From: Nocardioides sp. AX2bis
Lineage (GTDB): Bacteria; Actinomycetota; Actinomycetes; Propionibacteriales; Nocardioidaceae
Length of the DNA: 64,000 nt
Direction of reading: 5' to 3'
Assembly: GCF_902506435.1 (NCBI RefSeq)
Contig: NZ_LR733215.1
Location: forward strand, 1,333,617 to 1,397,616
The position numbers and the translations under genes were made by a program. Numbering within the stretch: the first letter of the stretch is position 1; every line of letters starts with the position of its first letter. Of the stretch, positions 55,807 through 64,000 are shown one piece after another. Under the pieces are notes generated by a model. It was not told where the DNA came from. It did not search any database and saw only the letters and a list, made by a program, of their open reading frames with translations.

Positions 55807-58800
55807 TCAGCGGGTGAAGGCCTGGAGCTCGCTGGCGTGGACGATCGTGCCGCGGTCGGAGGCCGTGGCGCAGTCGGTGTCGTTGAGCGGGTCCTCGTCC
55901 TGCTCCCCGGCGTAGCCGGCGAAGCCGGTGCACTGGTTCTCCAGGGTGACCAGCCGCAGCGCGGAGGCCGTGGTCGCGGGCACCGCGAAGGAGCGCATCG
56001 TCAGGTCGGGGGCGACCGGCCGGGGCTGACGCCCCGGGAAGGCGTCGCCCTTGCTGGTGAAGACGCGCTTCCACGTCGCACCGTCGGTGTCGCAGGCCCG
56101 CACGCAGGCCTCGATCGCGAAGCGGCGCAGCGCGGTGAAGCGCGACCCCGAGTCCGGGTCCTCGTCGACCTGCGCCAGCGGGAGCCCGTCGTCGCCGGTG
56201 GCGGCGGGGGTGAGCATCGCGCTGACCTGGACCCGACGGACCGTCGAGCGCCCGCCGGCGAGGTCCACGGAGACGTACGGGCGGCTCTCGTCGACGTTCG
56301 TCTCCGTCACCCCGCCCCAGTTCGTGGCCTCCGTGCCGTCGATGAGGAGGTCGGCGTTCAGCGACCCCGCGCTGGCCTCGATCACCTCGGCACCCGCGGC
56401 CGACGACGCGAGGTTGGTGCGGTCACCGAGCGCGCGGACGACCCGCTGACCGGCTCCGACCTTCAGCGAGAAGCGCTGGAAGCCGCCCTTCGGCGAGACG
56501 TGCAGCATCCGGTACGTCCCCGGCGCCATGGACAGCGTGTTGTCGAGCCGGGTGCCGCGCAGCGTGTCGGCCACCGGGGTGGCGCGGGCCTCGTAGTCGC
56601 CCACGTAGAACCGGCCCGGCAGGCCGCCGCGCAGGGTGACCCGGCCGTTGTCGGCGGTGGGGGAGGCGAAGCTGGGGGTGGTGTCGCCGGAGTCGGCGTC
56701 GGGCACCGAGGCACCCACGCCCATCCCGCGGCGGGCGAAAGCGTCCCACATGACCTTCACGTCCTGGCCACCGAAGCGCATCCGGTCCGCGGCGATCATG
56801 GCGTCGCGGGCGTCGAGCATCGACGTGGCGCCCTGCTGGAGCAGGAACGAGTCGAAGATCAGCTGCACCCAGCGCCGGTTGCCCGGGCAGGAGGCCGGCG
56901 GCAGGGCGTAGTCAGGCGTGGCCTGCGCGCAGAGCAGCTGGCGACCGGCGTTCTGGTAGTCGTAGTCGCCGCCGCGGGCGTCGAGCCGGTCGACGATGGC
57001 CTGCCGCACGCTCCACTGCGTGCCGTTCCAGATCTCGCCGTCGGCGTGGACCTCGTCGCCGGTGGTGTCGAAGCCGTAGTCGGAGTAGTTCAGCGGGTTG
57101 CGGTTGATGGCGTAGTCGCGGATCGCGACGTCCTCGTTGCCGGTGGCGTAGACGCCGACGGCCCAGATGTTCCCGCCGTTGTCGTAGCCGTGGGAGAACT
57201 GGTACTCCGCAGCGACCAGGTCGCTCCAGGACTCGCCCATGGCCGCGCCCTGGTTGGAGGTCAGGCCCTCGTCGGGCCCGGCGACCATCCGGTTGCTGAT
57301 CGCGTGGGTGTACTCGTGCCCGACGATGCCCATGTCCAGGCCACCGTCGGTGCACGGGGCGTAGAAGGCGCCTGCGATCGGCTGGAACAGGTACTGGTTG
57401 GTGATGCCGGGGATGCCGTCCTGCAGCGTGATCTGGTTGGCGTTGTCCCGGCCGAGGTACGTCGGCTGGCCGCCGGTGATCGCGCCGGCCTGAGCGTTCC
57501 CGATCTCCTGGTCGCCCTCGACGCCGCCGCGGCCGAGGTTGTCGAGCTGCATGTTGTAGTTGCCCTCGTCGAAGCCGAGGTAGTACGAGTAGTCGTGCAT
57601 CCGGTTGTGGACCGAGAACAGGTTCGTGACCGAGGCGAGGATGTCGTTGCCGCCCGGCGTGAGCTCGGCCGGGTTGCAGCCGGAGTTGTTCCAGGCGTCG
57701 GTGAACTCGTCGGTGTAGTCCTGGGTCGGCGAGACCGGCGCCTGCGCCAGCCCGCCCGGCGCGAGCGGGTTGCCCCACGCCTCGTGGGTGTTGGCGTTGT
57801 TGCCGATCGTGGTGAAGGACGGCACCTGGGCGTTGGTCAGGAAGTCCCAGGGCCCGGGGGCGGCGACGTTGTTCAGCCGGCCGGTGGGCAGCGTGCAGTC
57901 GCCCGCGGCCTCACGGGAGGTGAACCAGCACCCGATGACGCTGTTGGTGGGCGTGCCCTGGACGCTGTTGTCGTTCGGGTTGGCGGTGAAGAAGCGCCAG
58001 CGCGGCGAACCCTCGGCGGTGTTGCCGGTGCCGCCGCCCTCGGGTGTCGTGGTGTCGCTGCTCAGCACCGACAGGGCGTAGTCGCCCGGCGGCAGGAACG
58101 GCACGGTCGGGTCCGCGAACGGGCAGACCTGGGCGGAGTAGACCCCGGCCGGGATCTCCTCGGCGGTGTAGGTCGCCACCTCGGGGCTGGTGCCCGTGTC
58201 GGCGCTGGCGAGCAGGTCGCCGGAGGGGTCGAAGATCCTGACCTCGATGTCGTTGAGCGTGTTGGCCATCAGGCCCGCGGCCACGAGCTGCCGGGTGTTG
58301 CCGTCGGTGAGCTCGAACTCATGCATCGGCCCGCACTCGGTCGCGGTCACCTGGCCCTGGAACGGGTAGGCGTCGTTGTTGTTCTCGACCTGGTTCTCGC
58401 GGTGCAGCACCTCGCCCGAGACGGCGTCCACCATCACGGTGTACGCGCTGGTCGCGCCGCCCGCGACGTTGACCACGTTGGCCTCGATCACCGGCCGGAC
58501 GGTCCCGTCGGCAACGGCGAGGGCGCCCAACCGGGCCTGCTGCTCCTGGACGAGGCCCGGCACCTTCAGCCGGGTCCATCCCTTGCGCACGTCACTGGTG
58601 ATGTCACCGACCGCGGGGATGTTGGCGCCCACGCTCTCGGCGGCGGTGACCCAGCCCTCGAGCGGGGTCATCCGCGGCTCCGCCTCGACCGATGGCATGG
58701 CCTCCGGGTCGCGGACCAGGGACGAGGAGACGTACGCGATCTTCCCCTCGGCGACGCCGACGGTGACCATCGAGCCGATCGAGGGCTTGAGCCCGTCGAA

Positions 58801-59298
58801 GCGCTGACGGAACAGGACCGCGCGGGCCTTGCTGCCGACCAGCTCCTGCGACTCCACCAGCTCCAGGTTCGCCTCGGACAGGTCGGCGGCGGTGAGGCCG
58901 AAGACGCCCGCGTGGCCCTGGAGCCACGCCCGCGCCGCGTCTGCCGGCGACCCGGGGGCCGCGCCGAGCGAGCCGTCGACCGGCAGCAGGGACGAGGGGG
59001 TGCCGAACCGGTTCCACCGCACGTCACGCACGCCGAGCCGCGCGACCGCGTCGCGCTGGGCTGCGAGCGCCTTCACGGTGCCGCGGAGGTCGACGTCCTC
59101 GAGCCCGCCGACGGCGTCGCCGGGGGTGATCAGCGGGACCGGGGTCGGGCCCGGGTCGGCCGCGGCGGCCGGCGCCGTGGCTGGTGGAGCGGCGCTGGCG
59201 CTGGCCGTCAGCTGGGTCAGGCCCGGCAGCAGTGCGGTGGTGAGGGCGGCGGTGGCCAGGGCTGCGTGACGACCGCGCCAGGCGGTCCGAGGTGTCAT
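55807..59298 (-). CDS. Secreted M36 (fungalysin-type) metalloprotease
   Basis: The 1163-residue protein has a signal peptide (ALATAALTTALLPGLTQLTA, cleaved near ASA), a propeptide-like region (about residues 60-330) with FTP-type sequence, and the peptidase domain. The zinc motif is His661-Glu-Tyr-Thr-His665 (HEYTH), and GESWSDLVAAEYQF supplies the third ligand Glu. A C-terminal extension of about 350 residues (from about 810) contains beta-rich, CBM/discoidin-like segments with PYVSVDLAGGRSTVRRVQVS. It should be an extracellular zinc protease processed by removal of the propeptide. Divergent from glgP, with 112 bp between starts. Confidence 0.9.
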   Translation of the reverse strand: MTPRTAWRGRHAALATAALTTALLPGLTQLTASASAAPPATAPAAAADPGPTPVPLITPGDAVGGLEDVDLRGTVKALAAQRDAVARLGVRDVRWNRFGTPSSLLPVDGSLGAAPGSPADAARAWLQGHAGVFGLTAADLSEANLELVESQELVGSKARAVLFRQRFDGLKPSIGSMVTVGVAEGKIAYVSSSLVRDPEAMPSVEAEPRMTPLEGWVTAAESVGANIPAVGDITSDVRKGWTRLKVPGLVQEQQARLGALAVADGTVRPVIEANVVNVAGGATSAYTVMVDAVSGEVLHRENQVENNNDAYPFQGQVTATECGPMHEFELTDGNTRQLVAAGLMANTLNDIEVRIFDPSGDLLASADTGTSPEVATYTAEEIPAGVYSAQVCPFADPTVPFLPPGDYALSVLSSDTTTPEGGGTGNTAEGSPRWRFFTANPNDNSVQGTPTNSVIGCWFTSREAAGDCTLPTGRLNNVAAPGPWDFLTNAQVPSFTTIGNNANTHEAWGNPLAPGGLAQAPVSPTQDYTDEFTDAWNNSGCNPAELTPGGNDILASVTNLFSVHNRMHDYSYYLGFDEGNYNMQLDNLGRGGVEGDQEIGNAQAGAITGGQPTYLGRDNANQITLQDGIPGITNQYLFQPIAGAFYAPCTDGGLDMGIVGHEYTHAISNRMVAGPDEGLTSNQGAAMGESWSDLVAAEYQFSHGYDNGGNIWAVGVYATGNEDVAIRDYAINRNPLNYSDYGFDTTGDEVHADGEIWNGTQWSVRQAIVDRLDARGGDYDYQNAGRQLLCAQATPDYALPPASCPGNRRWVQLIFDSFLLQQGATSMLDARDAMIAADRMRFGGQDVKVMWDAFARRGMGVGASVPDADSGDTTPSFASPTADNGRVTLRGGLPGRFYVGDYEARATPVADTLRGTRLDNTLSMAPGTYRMLHVSPKGGFQRFSLKVGAGQRVVRALGDRTNLASSAAGAEVIEASAGSLNADLLIDGTEATNWGGVTETNVDESRPYVSVDLAGGRSTVRRVQVSAMLTPAATGDDGLPLAQVDEDPDSGSRFTALRRFAIEACVRACDTDGATWKRVFTSKGDAFPGRQPRPVAPDLTMRSFAVPATTASALRLVTLENQCTGFAGYAGEQDEDPLNDTDCATASDRGTIVHASELQAFTR

Positions 59299-59369
59299 GC
59301 AGCCCCCAACGGGGGTGGGGGACGGCGGTTACGCCGACCTCGGCAAAGGGCACGGAACTTTCACGACCG

Positions 59370-59404
59370 AAACGTTTGGATCGTTCCAGGCGGGCCGCTA
59401 GCGT
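59370..59404 (+). promoter_or_regulatory. glgP promoter with AAACGTTT operator-like palindrome
   Basis: TTGGAT (59376-59381) and TAGCGT (59399-59404) are 17 bp apart, and the -10 ends six bases before the GTG at 59411, predicting a leaderless transcript. AAACGTTT (59370-59377), a perfect 8-bp palindrome of the kind bound by LacI-family sugar regulators, overlaps the -35. Confidence 0.5.
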
Positions 59405-59410
59405 CCTGCC

Positions 59411-62020
59411 GTGCGCGCCTTCCGACGGTTCACCGTCCGCCCCGTCCTCCCGCCGGCCCTCGACGCGCTGGGGGAGCTGGCCGCCAACCTGCGCTGGTCG
59501 TGGCACCCCGCGACGCAGGACCTCTTCGCCGAGGTCGACGCCGTGCGCTGGGAGACGACCGGCCACGACCCCGTACGCCTGCTCGGCGAGGTGGGCCGCG
59601 AGCGCTTCGACGAGCTCGCCGCGGACGAGGGGTTCACCGGCCGGCTCGCGGCCCTGCGCGCGGACCTGCAGGCCTACCTGACCGAGGACCGCTGGTTCCA
59701 GCGCACGCAGGTGCACGGCACCGACGGGGGCCCCGGCGGCGGCCCGCGCGCGATCGCGTACTTCTCCCCGGAGTTCGGGATCACCGCGGTGCTCCCGCAG
59801 TACTCCGGCGGCCTGGGCATCCTGGCCGGCGACCACCTCAAGGCCGCCTCCGACCTCGGGGTGCCGATCGTCGGCGTCGGTCTGCTCTACCGGCACGGCT
59901 ACTTCACCCAGTCGCTGGACCGCGACGGGTGGCAGCAGGAGAGCTACCCCGTCCTCGACCCCGACGGGCTCCCGGTCACGCTGCTGCGCGAGGCCGACGG
60001 CACCCCCGCCCAGGTCACCATCGCGATGCCCGACGGCCCCGACCTGGTCGCGCGGGTCTGGGTGGCCCAGGTCGGACGGGTGCCGCTGCTCGCGCTCGAC
60101 ACCGACGTCGAGGCCAACCCCGAGTCGTACCGTGAGGTCACCGACCGGCTCTACGGCGGCACCAGCGAGCACCGGCTGCGCCAGGAGCTGCTCCTGGGCG
60201 TGGGTGGCGTGCGGGCGCTGCGGGCGTTCTCCCGGATCACCGGCCACCCGGCGCCCGAGGTCTTCCACACCAACGAGGGGCACGCGGGCTTCCTGGGCCT
60301 GGAGCGGATCCGCGAGCTGACGGTGGCCGAGGACGGGCCGCACCTGGACTTCGACACCGCGCTCGAGCTCGGCCGCGCGTCGACCGTCTTCACCACCCAC
60401 ACCCCGGTCCCGGCCGGCATCGACCGCTTCGCGCGGTCCCTGGTCGAGCAGTACTTCGGCGTCGGCGGTGCCGTCCCCGGCGTCCCGCTGGACCGGGTGC
60501 TGGCGCTCGGCGCGGAGGACTACGTCGGCGGCGAGAGCGGCGTGTTCAACATGGCGGTGATGGGCTTCCGGCTCGCCCAGCGGGCCAACGGCGTCTCGTT
60601 GCTGCACGGCGAGGTCAGCCGCGGCATGTTCAACGGGCTGTGGCCTGCCTTCGACGAGGCCGAGGTGCCGATCGGGTCGATCACCAACGGCGTGCACGCC
60701 CCGACGTGGACCGCGCGCGAGATCGTCGAGCTGGCCGTCGCCCGCGGCGCCGACCCGCGCTCCGACGACACCGACCCGTTCTGGGCGGCCGTGGACACGG
60801 TGCCCGACACCGAGATGTGGGCGGTCAAGCGCGTCCTGCGCGAGCGGCTGGTGCACGAGGCGCGCCGCCGTACCCGGGCCTCCTGGGCGCAGCGTGGCGC
60901 GTCCCCGGCCGAGCTCGGCTGGGTCGACGACGTGCTCGACCCGGACGTCCTGACCATCGGCTTCGCGCGGCGGGTGCCGTCGTACAAGCGGCTCACGCTG
61001 ATGCTGCGCGACCCCGAGCGGCTCAAGCGGCTGCTGCTGCACCCCGAGCGCCCCGTGCAGCTGGTCATCGCCGGCAAGTCGCACCCGGCCGACGACGGCG
61101 GCAAGCGGCTGATCCAGCAGCTGGTGCGCTTCTCCGACGACCCCGAGGTGCGCCACCGCATCGTCTTCCTGCCGGACTACGACATCGCGATGGCCCAGCC
61201 GCTCTACCCCGGCTGCGACGTCTGGCTCAACAACCCGCTCCGCCCGTACGAGGCCTGCGGCACGTCGGGGATGAAGGCGGCCCTGAACGGCGGCCTCAAC
61301 CTGTCGATCCTCGACGGCTGGTGGGACGAGTGGTACGACGGCGGCAACGGCTGGGCGATCCCCTCCGCCGACGGCGTCGAGGACGCCGACCGTCGCGACG
61401 ACCTCGAGGCGCACGCGCTCTACGACCTGATCGAGCACGAGGTCGCGCCGCGGTTCTACGACCTCGACGCGGACGGCGTTCCCCCGCGCTGGATCGCGAT
61501 GCTGCGCCACACGCTGAAGTCGCTCGGCCCGAAGGTGCTCGCGACGCGGATGGTGCGTGACTACGTCCGCCAGCTCTACACCCCGGCCGCCACCACGGGC
61601 CGCCGCCTGGAGGGCGACCACACCGGTGCGGCCGCCCTCGCCGCGTGGAAGCGCCACGTCCTGGCCGGCTGGTCGGGCGTCGCCGTCGAGCACGTCGAGA
61701 GCGACGGCGTCAGCGACCTCGTCCAGGTCGGCGACCGGCTGGGCGTCCGCGCGTTCGTCGCGCTCGGCGACCTCGCCCCCGGCGACGTCACCGTCCAGCT
61801 CGTGCACGGCTCGCCCGACGACACCGACCGGCTGCGCGAGGCCGAGGTCGTCCCGCTCACGCTCGCGGAGTCGTACGACGGGGGTCGCCACCGCTTCGAG
61901 GCCACGGTCCCGCTGACCCGCGCCGGCGGCTTCGGCTACACCGTCCGCGTGGTGCCGCACCACGAGATGCTCGCCACCGACGCCGAGCTCGGCGTGGTCT
62001 CGCTGCCCGCGGGCGGCTGA
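59411..62020 (+). CDS. glgP: Alpha-glucan (glycogen/maltodextrin) phosphorylase
   Basis: The 869-residue enzyme releases glucose-1-phosphate from alpha-glucan. It belongs to the shorter GT35 group, with an N-terminal RRFTVRPVLPPALDALGELA segment, AYFSPEFGITAVLPQYSGGL, HTNEGHAGF, and the PLP-binding Lys622 in GTSGMKAALNGGLNL. The start is GTG 59411, set by the promoter position. It faces the glgE operon across the repeat and protease region. A long hairpin with a T-run ends the gene. Confidence 0.95.
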   Translation: MRAFRRFTVRPVLPPALDALGELAANLRWSWHPATQDLFAEVDAVRWETTGHDPVRLLGEVGRERFDELAADEGFTGRLAALRADLQAYLTEDRWFQRTQVHGTDGGPGGGPRAIAYFSPEFGITAVLPQYSGGLGILAGDHLKAASDLGVPIVGVGLLYRHGYFTQSLDRDGWQQESYPVLDPDGLPVTLLREADGTPAQVTIAMPDGPDLVARVWVAQVGRVPLLALDTDVEANPESYREVTDRLYGGTSEHRLRQELLLGVGGVRALRAFSRITGHPAPEVFHTNEGHAGFLGLERIRELTVAEDGPHLDFDTALELGRASTVFTTHTPVPAGIDRFARSLVEQYFGVGGAVPGVPLDRVLALGAEDYVGGESGVFNMAVMGFRLAQRANGVSLLHGEVSRGMFNGLWPAFDEAEVPIGSITNGVHAPTWTAREIVELAVARGADPRSDDTDPFWAAVDTVPDTEMWAVKRVLRERLVHEARRRTRASWAQRGASPAELGWVDDVLDPDVLTIGFARRVPSYKRLTLMLRDPERLKRLLLHPERPVQLVIAGKSHPADDGGKRLIQQLVRFSDDPEVRHRIVFLPDYDIAMAQPLYPGCDVWLNNPLRPYEACGTSGMKAALNGGLNLSILDGWWDEWYDGGNGWAIPSADGVEDADRRDDLEAHALYDLIEHEVAPRFYDLDADGVPPRWIAMLRHTLKSLGPKVLATRMVRDYVRQLYTPAATTGRRLEGDHTGAAALAAWKRHVLAGWSGVAVEHVESDGVSDLVQVGDRLGVRAFVALGDLAPGDVTVQLVHGSPDDTDRLREAEVVPLTLAESYDGGRHRFEATVPLTRAGGFGYTVRVVPHHEMLATDAELGVVSLPAGG

Positions 62021-62038
62021 GCCGGTCGTACGGCTCCT

Positions 62039-62080
62039 CGCGTGCCTGAGGACGCGCCATCGCGCGTCCTCAGGCACGCG
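62039..62080 (+). terminator. Terminator of glgP
   Basis: A perfect 18-bp stem (62039-62056 with 62063-62080) has a 6-base loop and is followed within 10 bp by CACTTTTCC. It is the strongest canonical terminator in the window. Confidence 0.88.
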
Positions 62081-62105
62081 CCGCACTTTTCCGGCCCGTG
62101 CTTGA

Positions 62106-62158
62106 CGACAGTGCAGCGGATCGGTGCCACCAGCTGGCACCGATCCGCTGCACTGTCG
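62106..62158. repeat. 24-bp perfect inverted repeat of unknown function
   Basis: The arms 62106-62129 and 62135-62158 are exact reverse complements with a 5-base centre. It lies 26 bp after the glgP terminator, has no T-run, and is in a tandem (not convergent) gap. It could be a second terminator, a palindromic dispersed element or a protein-binding site. Confidence 0.8.
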
Positions 62159-62190
62159 GTCTGGGGCTCGCCGGCTGGCACACTTCTCCC

Positions 62191-62241
62191 GTGGTCGTCT
62201 CCTTGCTCCTGGTCCTCCTCCTGCTGGTCGGCGGGTTCTGA
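62191..62241 (+). CDS. Possible 16-residue hydrophobic peptide
   Basis: GTG 62191 to TGA 62241 encodes VVVSLLLVLLLLVGGF, almost entirely hydrophobic. CACACT (62179-62184) is a -10-like hexamer six bases before the GTG. The next gene starts 3 bp after the stop, so it may be a leader peptide or a micro-membrane protein. At 16 residues, chance cannot be excluded. Confidence 0.25.
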   Translation: MVVSLLLVLLLLVGGF

Positions 62242-62244
62242 GCC

Positions 62245-62565
62245 GTGGTCGCGAGCCGGACCGCCCGGGAGAAGAAGGCCGCCGCCCAGGCCGGTCCGTT
62301 GGCCCGGGTCCGCATCGACCTCGGTGACGAGGGGCAGTTCCTCTACAAGATCACCTGCTCGGAGTGCACCGCCCGCGGTCACCGCAGCTGGTCGGCCTAC
62401 CGGCCCGGTGAGGACAACGGGTTCATGGCCGCGACGGACCGGTGGATCTTCCACCTGCGCGAGAAGCATCCCGAGGCCGACGCGCCGTGCCTGGAGTTCG
62501 CGCCGGCCGCCGAGCAGCGGCTGCAGGAGCGGCGCGACCGCGAGGCCGGGGCCGGCCCGGCCTGA
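62245..62565 (+). CDS. Hypothetical small Cys/His protein
   Basis: The 106-residue protein starts with GTG. It has a basic N-terminus, then FLYKITCSECTARGHRSWSA, giving CxxC, and WIFHLREKHPEADAPC, giving HxxxxH and a Cys. The arrangement suggests a small zinc-binding fold, though no family is recognised. The tail is Glu/Arg-rich. It lies 29 bp before a flavoprotein gene in the same direction, so the two may be co-transcribed. Confidence 0.7.
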   Translation: MVASRTAREKKAAAQAGPLARVRIDLGDEGQFLYKITCSECTARGHRSWSAYRPGEDNGFMAATDRWIFHLREKHPEADAPCLEFAPAAEQRLQERRDREAGAGPA

Positions 62566-62594
62566 GCCCTGGCGCGGCATGGTCTGATGTCGCG

Positions 62595-63968
62595 GTGGAC
62601 CGCACCCTCGACGTCGACTACCTGGTGATCGGCGCCGGCGCCGCCGGCATGGCCTTCACCGACGCCCTCATCGACCACGCCGACGTGCGGGTGGCCCTGG
62701 CCGACCGGCGCGACGGGCCCGGGGGGCACTGGCGCAGGGCGTACCCCTTCGTCCGGCTGCACCAGGCCTCCTCGTTCTACGGCGTGGCCTCGACCGTGCT
62801 CGGCGGCGGGCGAGTGCAGCAGGACGGGCCGGAGGCGGGCCTGCACGAGCGGGCCGACCAGCCCACGATCCTGGCGTACTACGAGGACGTGCTGGCCGAG
62901 CGGATGACCGGCCCCGGTCGCGTCGAGCTCCTGCCCGGCTGCGACGTCGAGGGCCGCGTGGTCGTCGACCGGACCACGGGGGAGCGGTGGTCGGTGCCCG
63001 AGCGGTGCCGGGTCGTCGACGCGCGCTACCTCGCCCCGGAGATCCCGGCCGAGACGCCGCCGCGCTTCCACGTCGGCGAGGGCGTCCGGGTGGTGCCGGT
63101 CAACGACCTGGAGCAGGTCCAGGACGCGGGCCAGGTCGTCGTCGTGGGCTCGGGCAAGACGGCGACCGACGCGGTCGTACGCCTCCTCGCCCGCGGCACC
63201 GACCCGGACGCGATCTGCTGGGTCCGTCCTCGCGAGCCGTGGATGCTGAACCGGGCGGTCGTGCAGCCGGACCCGGAGGTGTACCTCGGCATGGTCGCGG
63301 AGATGATGCGGCTGTCCTCGACGGCCGCGTCGCTGCCCGACCTCTTCGTCGACCTCGAGGGCGCCGGGATCATGCTGCGCATCGACCCGGCGGTCACGCC
63401 GACGATGGCCAAGGCGCCGACGCTCGGGGCGTGGGAGCTCGCGGAGCTGCGCCGCGTCGAGCACGTCGTACGCCTCGGCCACGTCACCGCCGCGCTCCCG
63501 GGCCGGCTCGAGCTCGACGGCGGGTCGGTCGACCTCGCGCCCGACGCGGTCGTGCTCAACTGCGCGGCCGACGGCCTGAAGAACCGGCCGCTCCTCCCGG
63601 TCTGGGGCGACGACGCGATCACGCTGCAGCCCGTACGGGCCGGCTTCCCCTGCTTCGGGGCCGCCCTGATCGGCTACGTCGAGGCCACCCGGGACGACGA
63701 CGAGGAGAAGAACCGGCTCTGCCCGCCGTCGTCCCTCGGCAACACGCTCGAGGACTGGGCCCGGATGAACGTCACCGGCCTGCGCAGCGCCGCGGCCTTC
63801 GCGGCGGCGCCCGACGTCAAGCAGTGGGCCGACCGGGTCGCGCTCAACCCGGCCCGGGTCGCCCCGGACCACCCCGGCTCGCCGGGCCTCGACGAGGCGC
63901 GTGCCGCGCTGGCCCGGTACGTGCCGGCCGGCGTCGCCCGGCTGGCCGAGCTCGCCGGCCCGGCTTGA
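62595..63968 (+). CDS. FAD/NAD(P)-binding oxidoreductase (monooxygenase-like)
   Basis: The 457-residue protein begins VDRTLDVDYLVIGAGAAGMA with the FAD-binding GxGxxG. A second nucleotide-binding motif, VVVVGSGKTATDAVVRLL, lies at about residues 178-195, as in flavin monooxygenases of the FMO/BVMO-like group. GGHWRRAYPFVRLHQASSFYG also fits that group. The substrate is unknown. A longer frame begins at 62442 but overlaps the preceding gene. GTG 62595, preceded by TCTGAT as a -10-like element, is preferred. Confidence 0.82.
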   Translation: MDRTLDVDYLVIGAGAAGMAFTDALIDHADVRVALADRRDGPGGHWRRAYPFVRLHQASSFYGVASTVLGGGRVQQDGPEAGLHERADQPTILAYYEDVLAERMTGPGRVELLPGCDVEGRVVVDRTTGERWSVPERCRVVDARYLAPEIPAETPPRFHVGEGVRVVPVNDLEQVQDAGQVVVVGSGKTATDAVVRLLARGTDPDAICWVRPREPWMLNRAVVQPDPEVYLGMVAEMMRLSSTAASLPDLFVDLEGAGIMLRIDPAVTPTMAKAPTLGAWELAELRRVEHVVRLGHVTAALPGRLELDGGSVDLAPDAVVLNCAADGLKNRPLLPVWGDDAITLQPVRAGFPCFGAALIGYVEATRDDDEEKNRLCPPSSLGNTLEDWARMNVTGLRSAAAFAAAPDVKQWADRVALNPARVAPDHPGSPGLDEARAALARYVPAGVARLAELAGPA

Positions 63969-63971
63969 CCA

Positions 63972-64000
63972 CGCCCCGGACGCCCCGGACGCCCCGGACG
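63972..64000. repeat. 9-bp tandem repeat at the window edge
   Basis: CGCCCCGGA is repeated three times in a row (63972, 63981 and 63990) and continues to the last base, just after the flavoprotein stop. Its full length lies outside the window. Confidence 0.8.

Noticed and set aside
54410..56074. Open frames through the repeat arrays rich in [16 protein letters not shown] peptides
   Set aside because: They are translations of the repeat in several frames on both strands, with no independent evidence for a protein.

Overview
The window is high-GC actinobacterial chromosome. The gene order wecA, a Rv1303-like membrane protein, then atpBEFHAGDC is the actinobacterial ATP-synthase arrangement. 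NucS in place of a MutS/MutL system and a GlgE-type alpha-glucan pathway point the same way. Overall style (frequent GTG starts, ATGA/GTGA overlaps, a GIY-YIG nuclease among GGTGGTCGAGGAGCGAGC repeats) most resembles Nocardioides or a close relative; this genus call is an inference. No rRNA, tRNA, transposase, prophage or CRISPR array was seen, and coding density is very high.

Layout. 1-8.3 kb: the 3' end of wecA and the complete F1Fo ATP synthase operon, preceded by a CRP-like palindrome and closed by a 15-bp-stem terminator. 8.4-16.2 kb: DUF2550 protein, MFS transporter, corrinoid adenosyltransferase, B12-dependent ethylmalonyl-CoA mutase, a small Cys/Lys-rich protein behind a candidate iron box, D-amino-acid oxidase, DUF952 protein and NucS. 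16.3-31.4 kb: AGCS symporter, a tandem-fused 3-hydroxyacyl-CoA dehydrogenase, sulfatase, two DinB-like proteins divergent from a WYL regulator, GH114-like protein, CGNR protein, EamA permease, AI-2E permease, a DivIVA-like coiled-coil protein and crotonyl-CoA carboxylase/reductase. 31.5-38.6 kb: an NRAMP-like permease with pxpABC (5-oxoprolinase), then an ABC exporter coupled to a histidine kinase and response regulator. 38.6-47.1 kb: methylmalonyl-CoA epimerase, thiolase, MeaB GTPase, small membrane proteins, MarR, a thioredoxin-fold/TPR protein, EI24 protein, LysR/EamA pair and NUDIX. 47.1-54.6 kb: the glgE-treS-mak-glgB operon. 54.6-55.8 kb: two inverted repeat arrays around a GIY-YIG nuclease. 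55.8-64 kb: M36 metalloprotease, divergent glgP, a small Cys/His protein and a flavoprotein.

Two metabolic themes stand out. (1) Seven enzymes or chaperones that fit the ethylmalonyl-CoA pathway lie within about 31 kb, but interleaved with unrelated genes rather than in one operon: thiolase, hydroxybutyryl-CoA dehydrogenase, Ccr, epimerase, ethylmalonyl-CoA mutase, MeaB and the cobalamin adenosyltransferase. (2) The whole trehalose-to-alpha-glucan route (TreS, Mak, GlgE, GlgB) faces glycogen phosphorylase, so storage-glucan synthesis and breakdown are neighbours.

The least explained structure is the pair of inverted repeat arrays flanking the GIY-YIG gene. A second, 22-bp-period repeat occurs at two convergent gene ends 17 kb apart. 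Many genes carry a -10-like hexamer 6-9 nt before the start codon, which suggests widespread leaderless transcription and was used to choose several starts.
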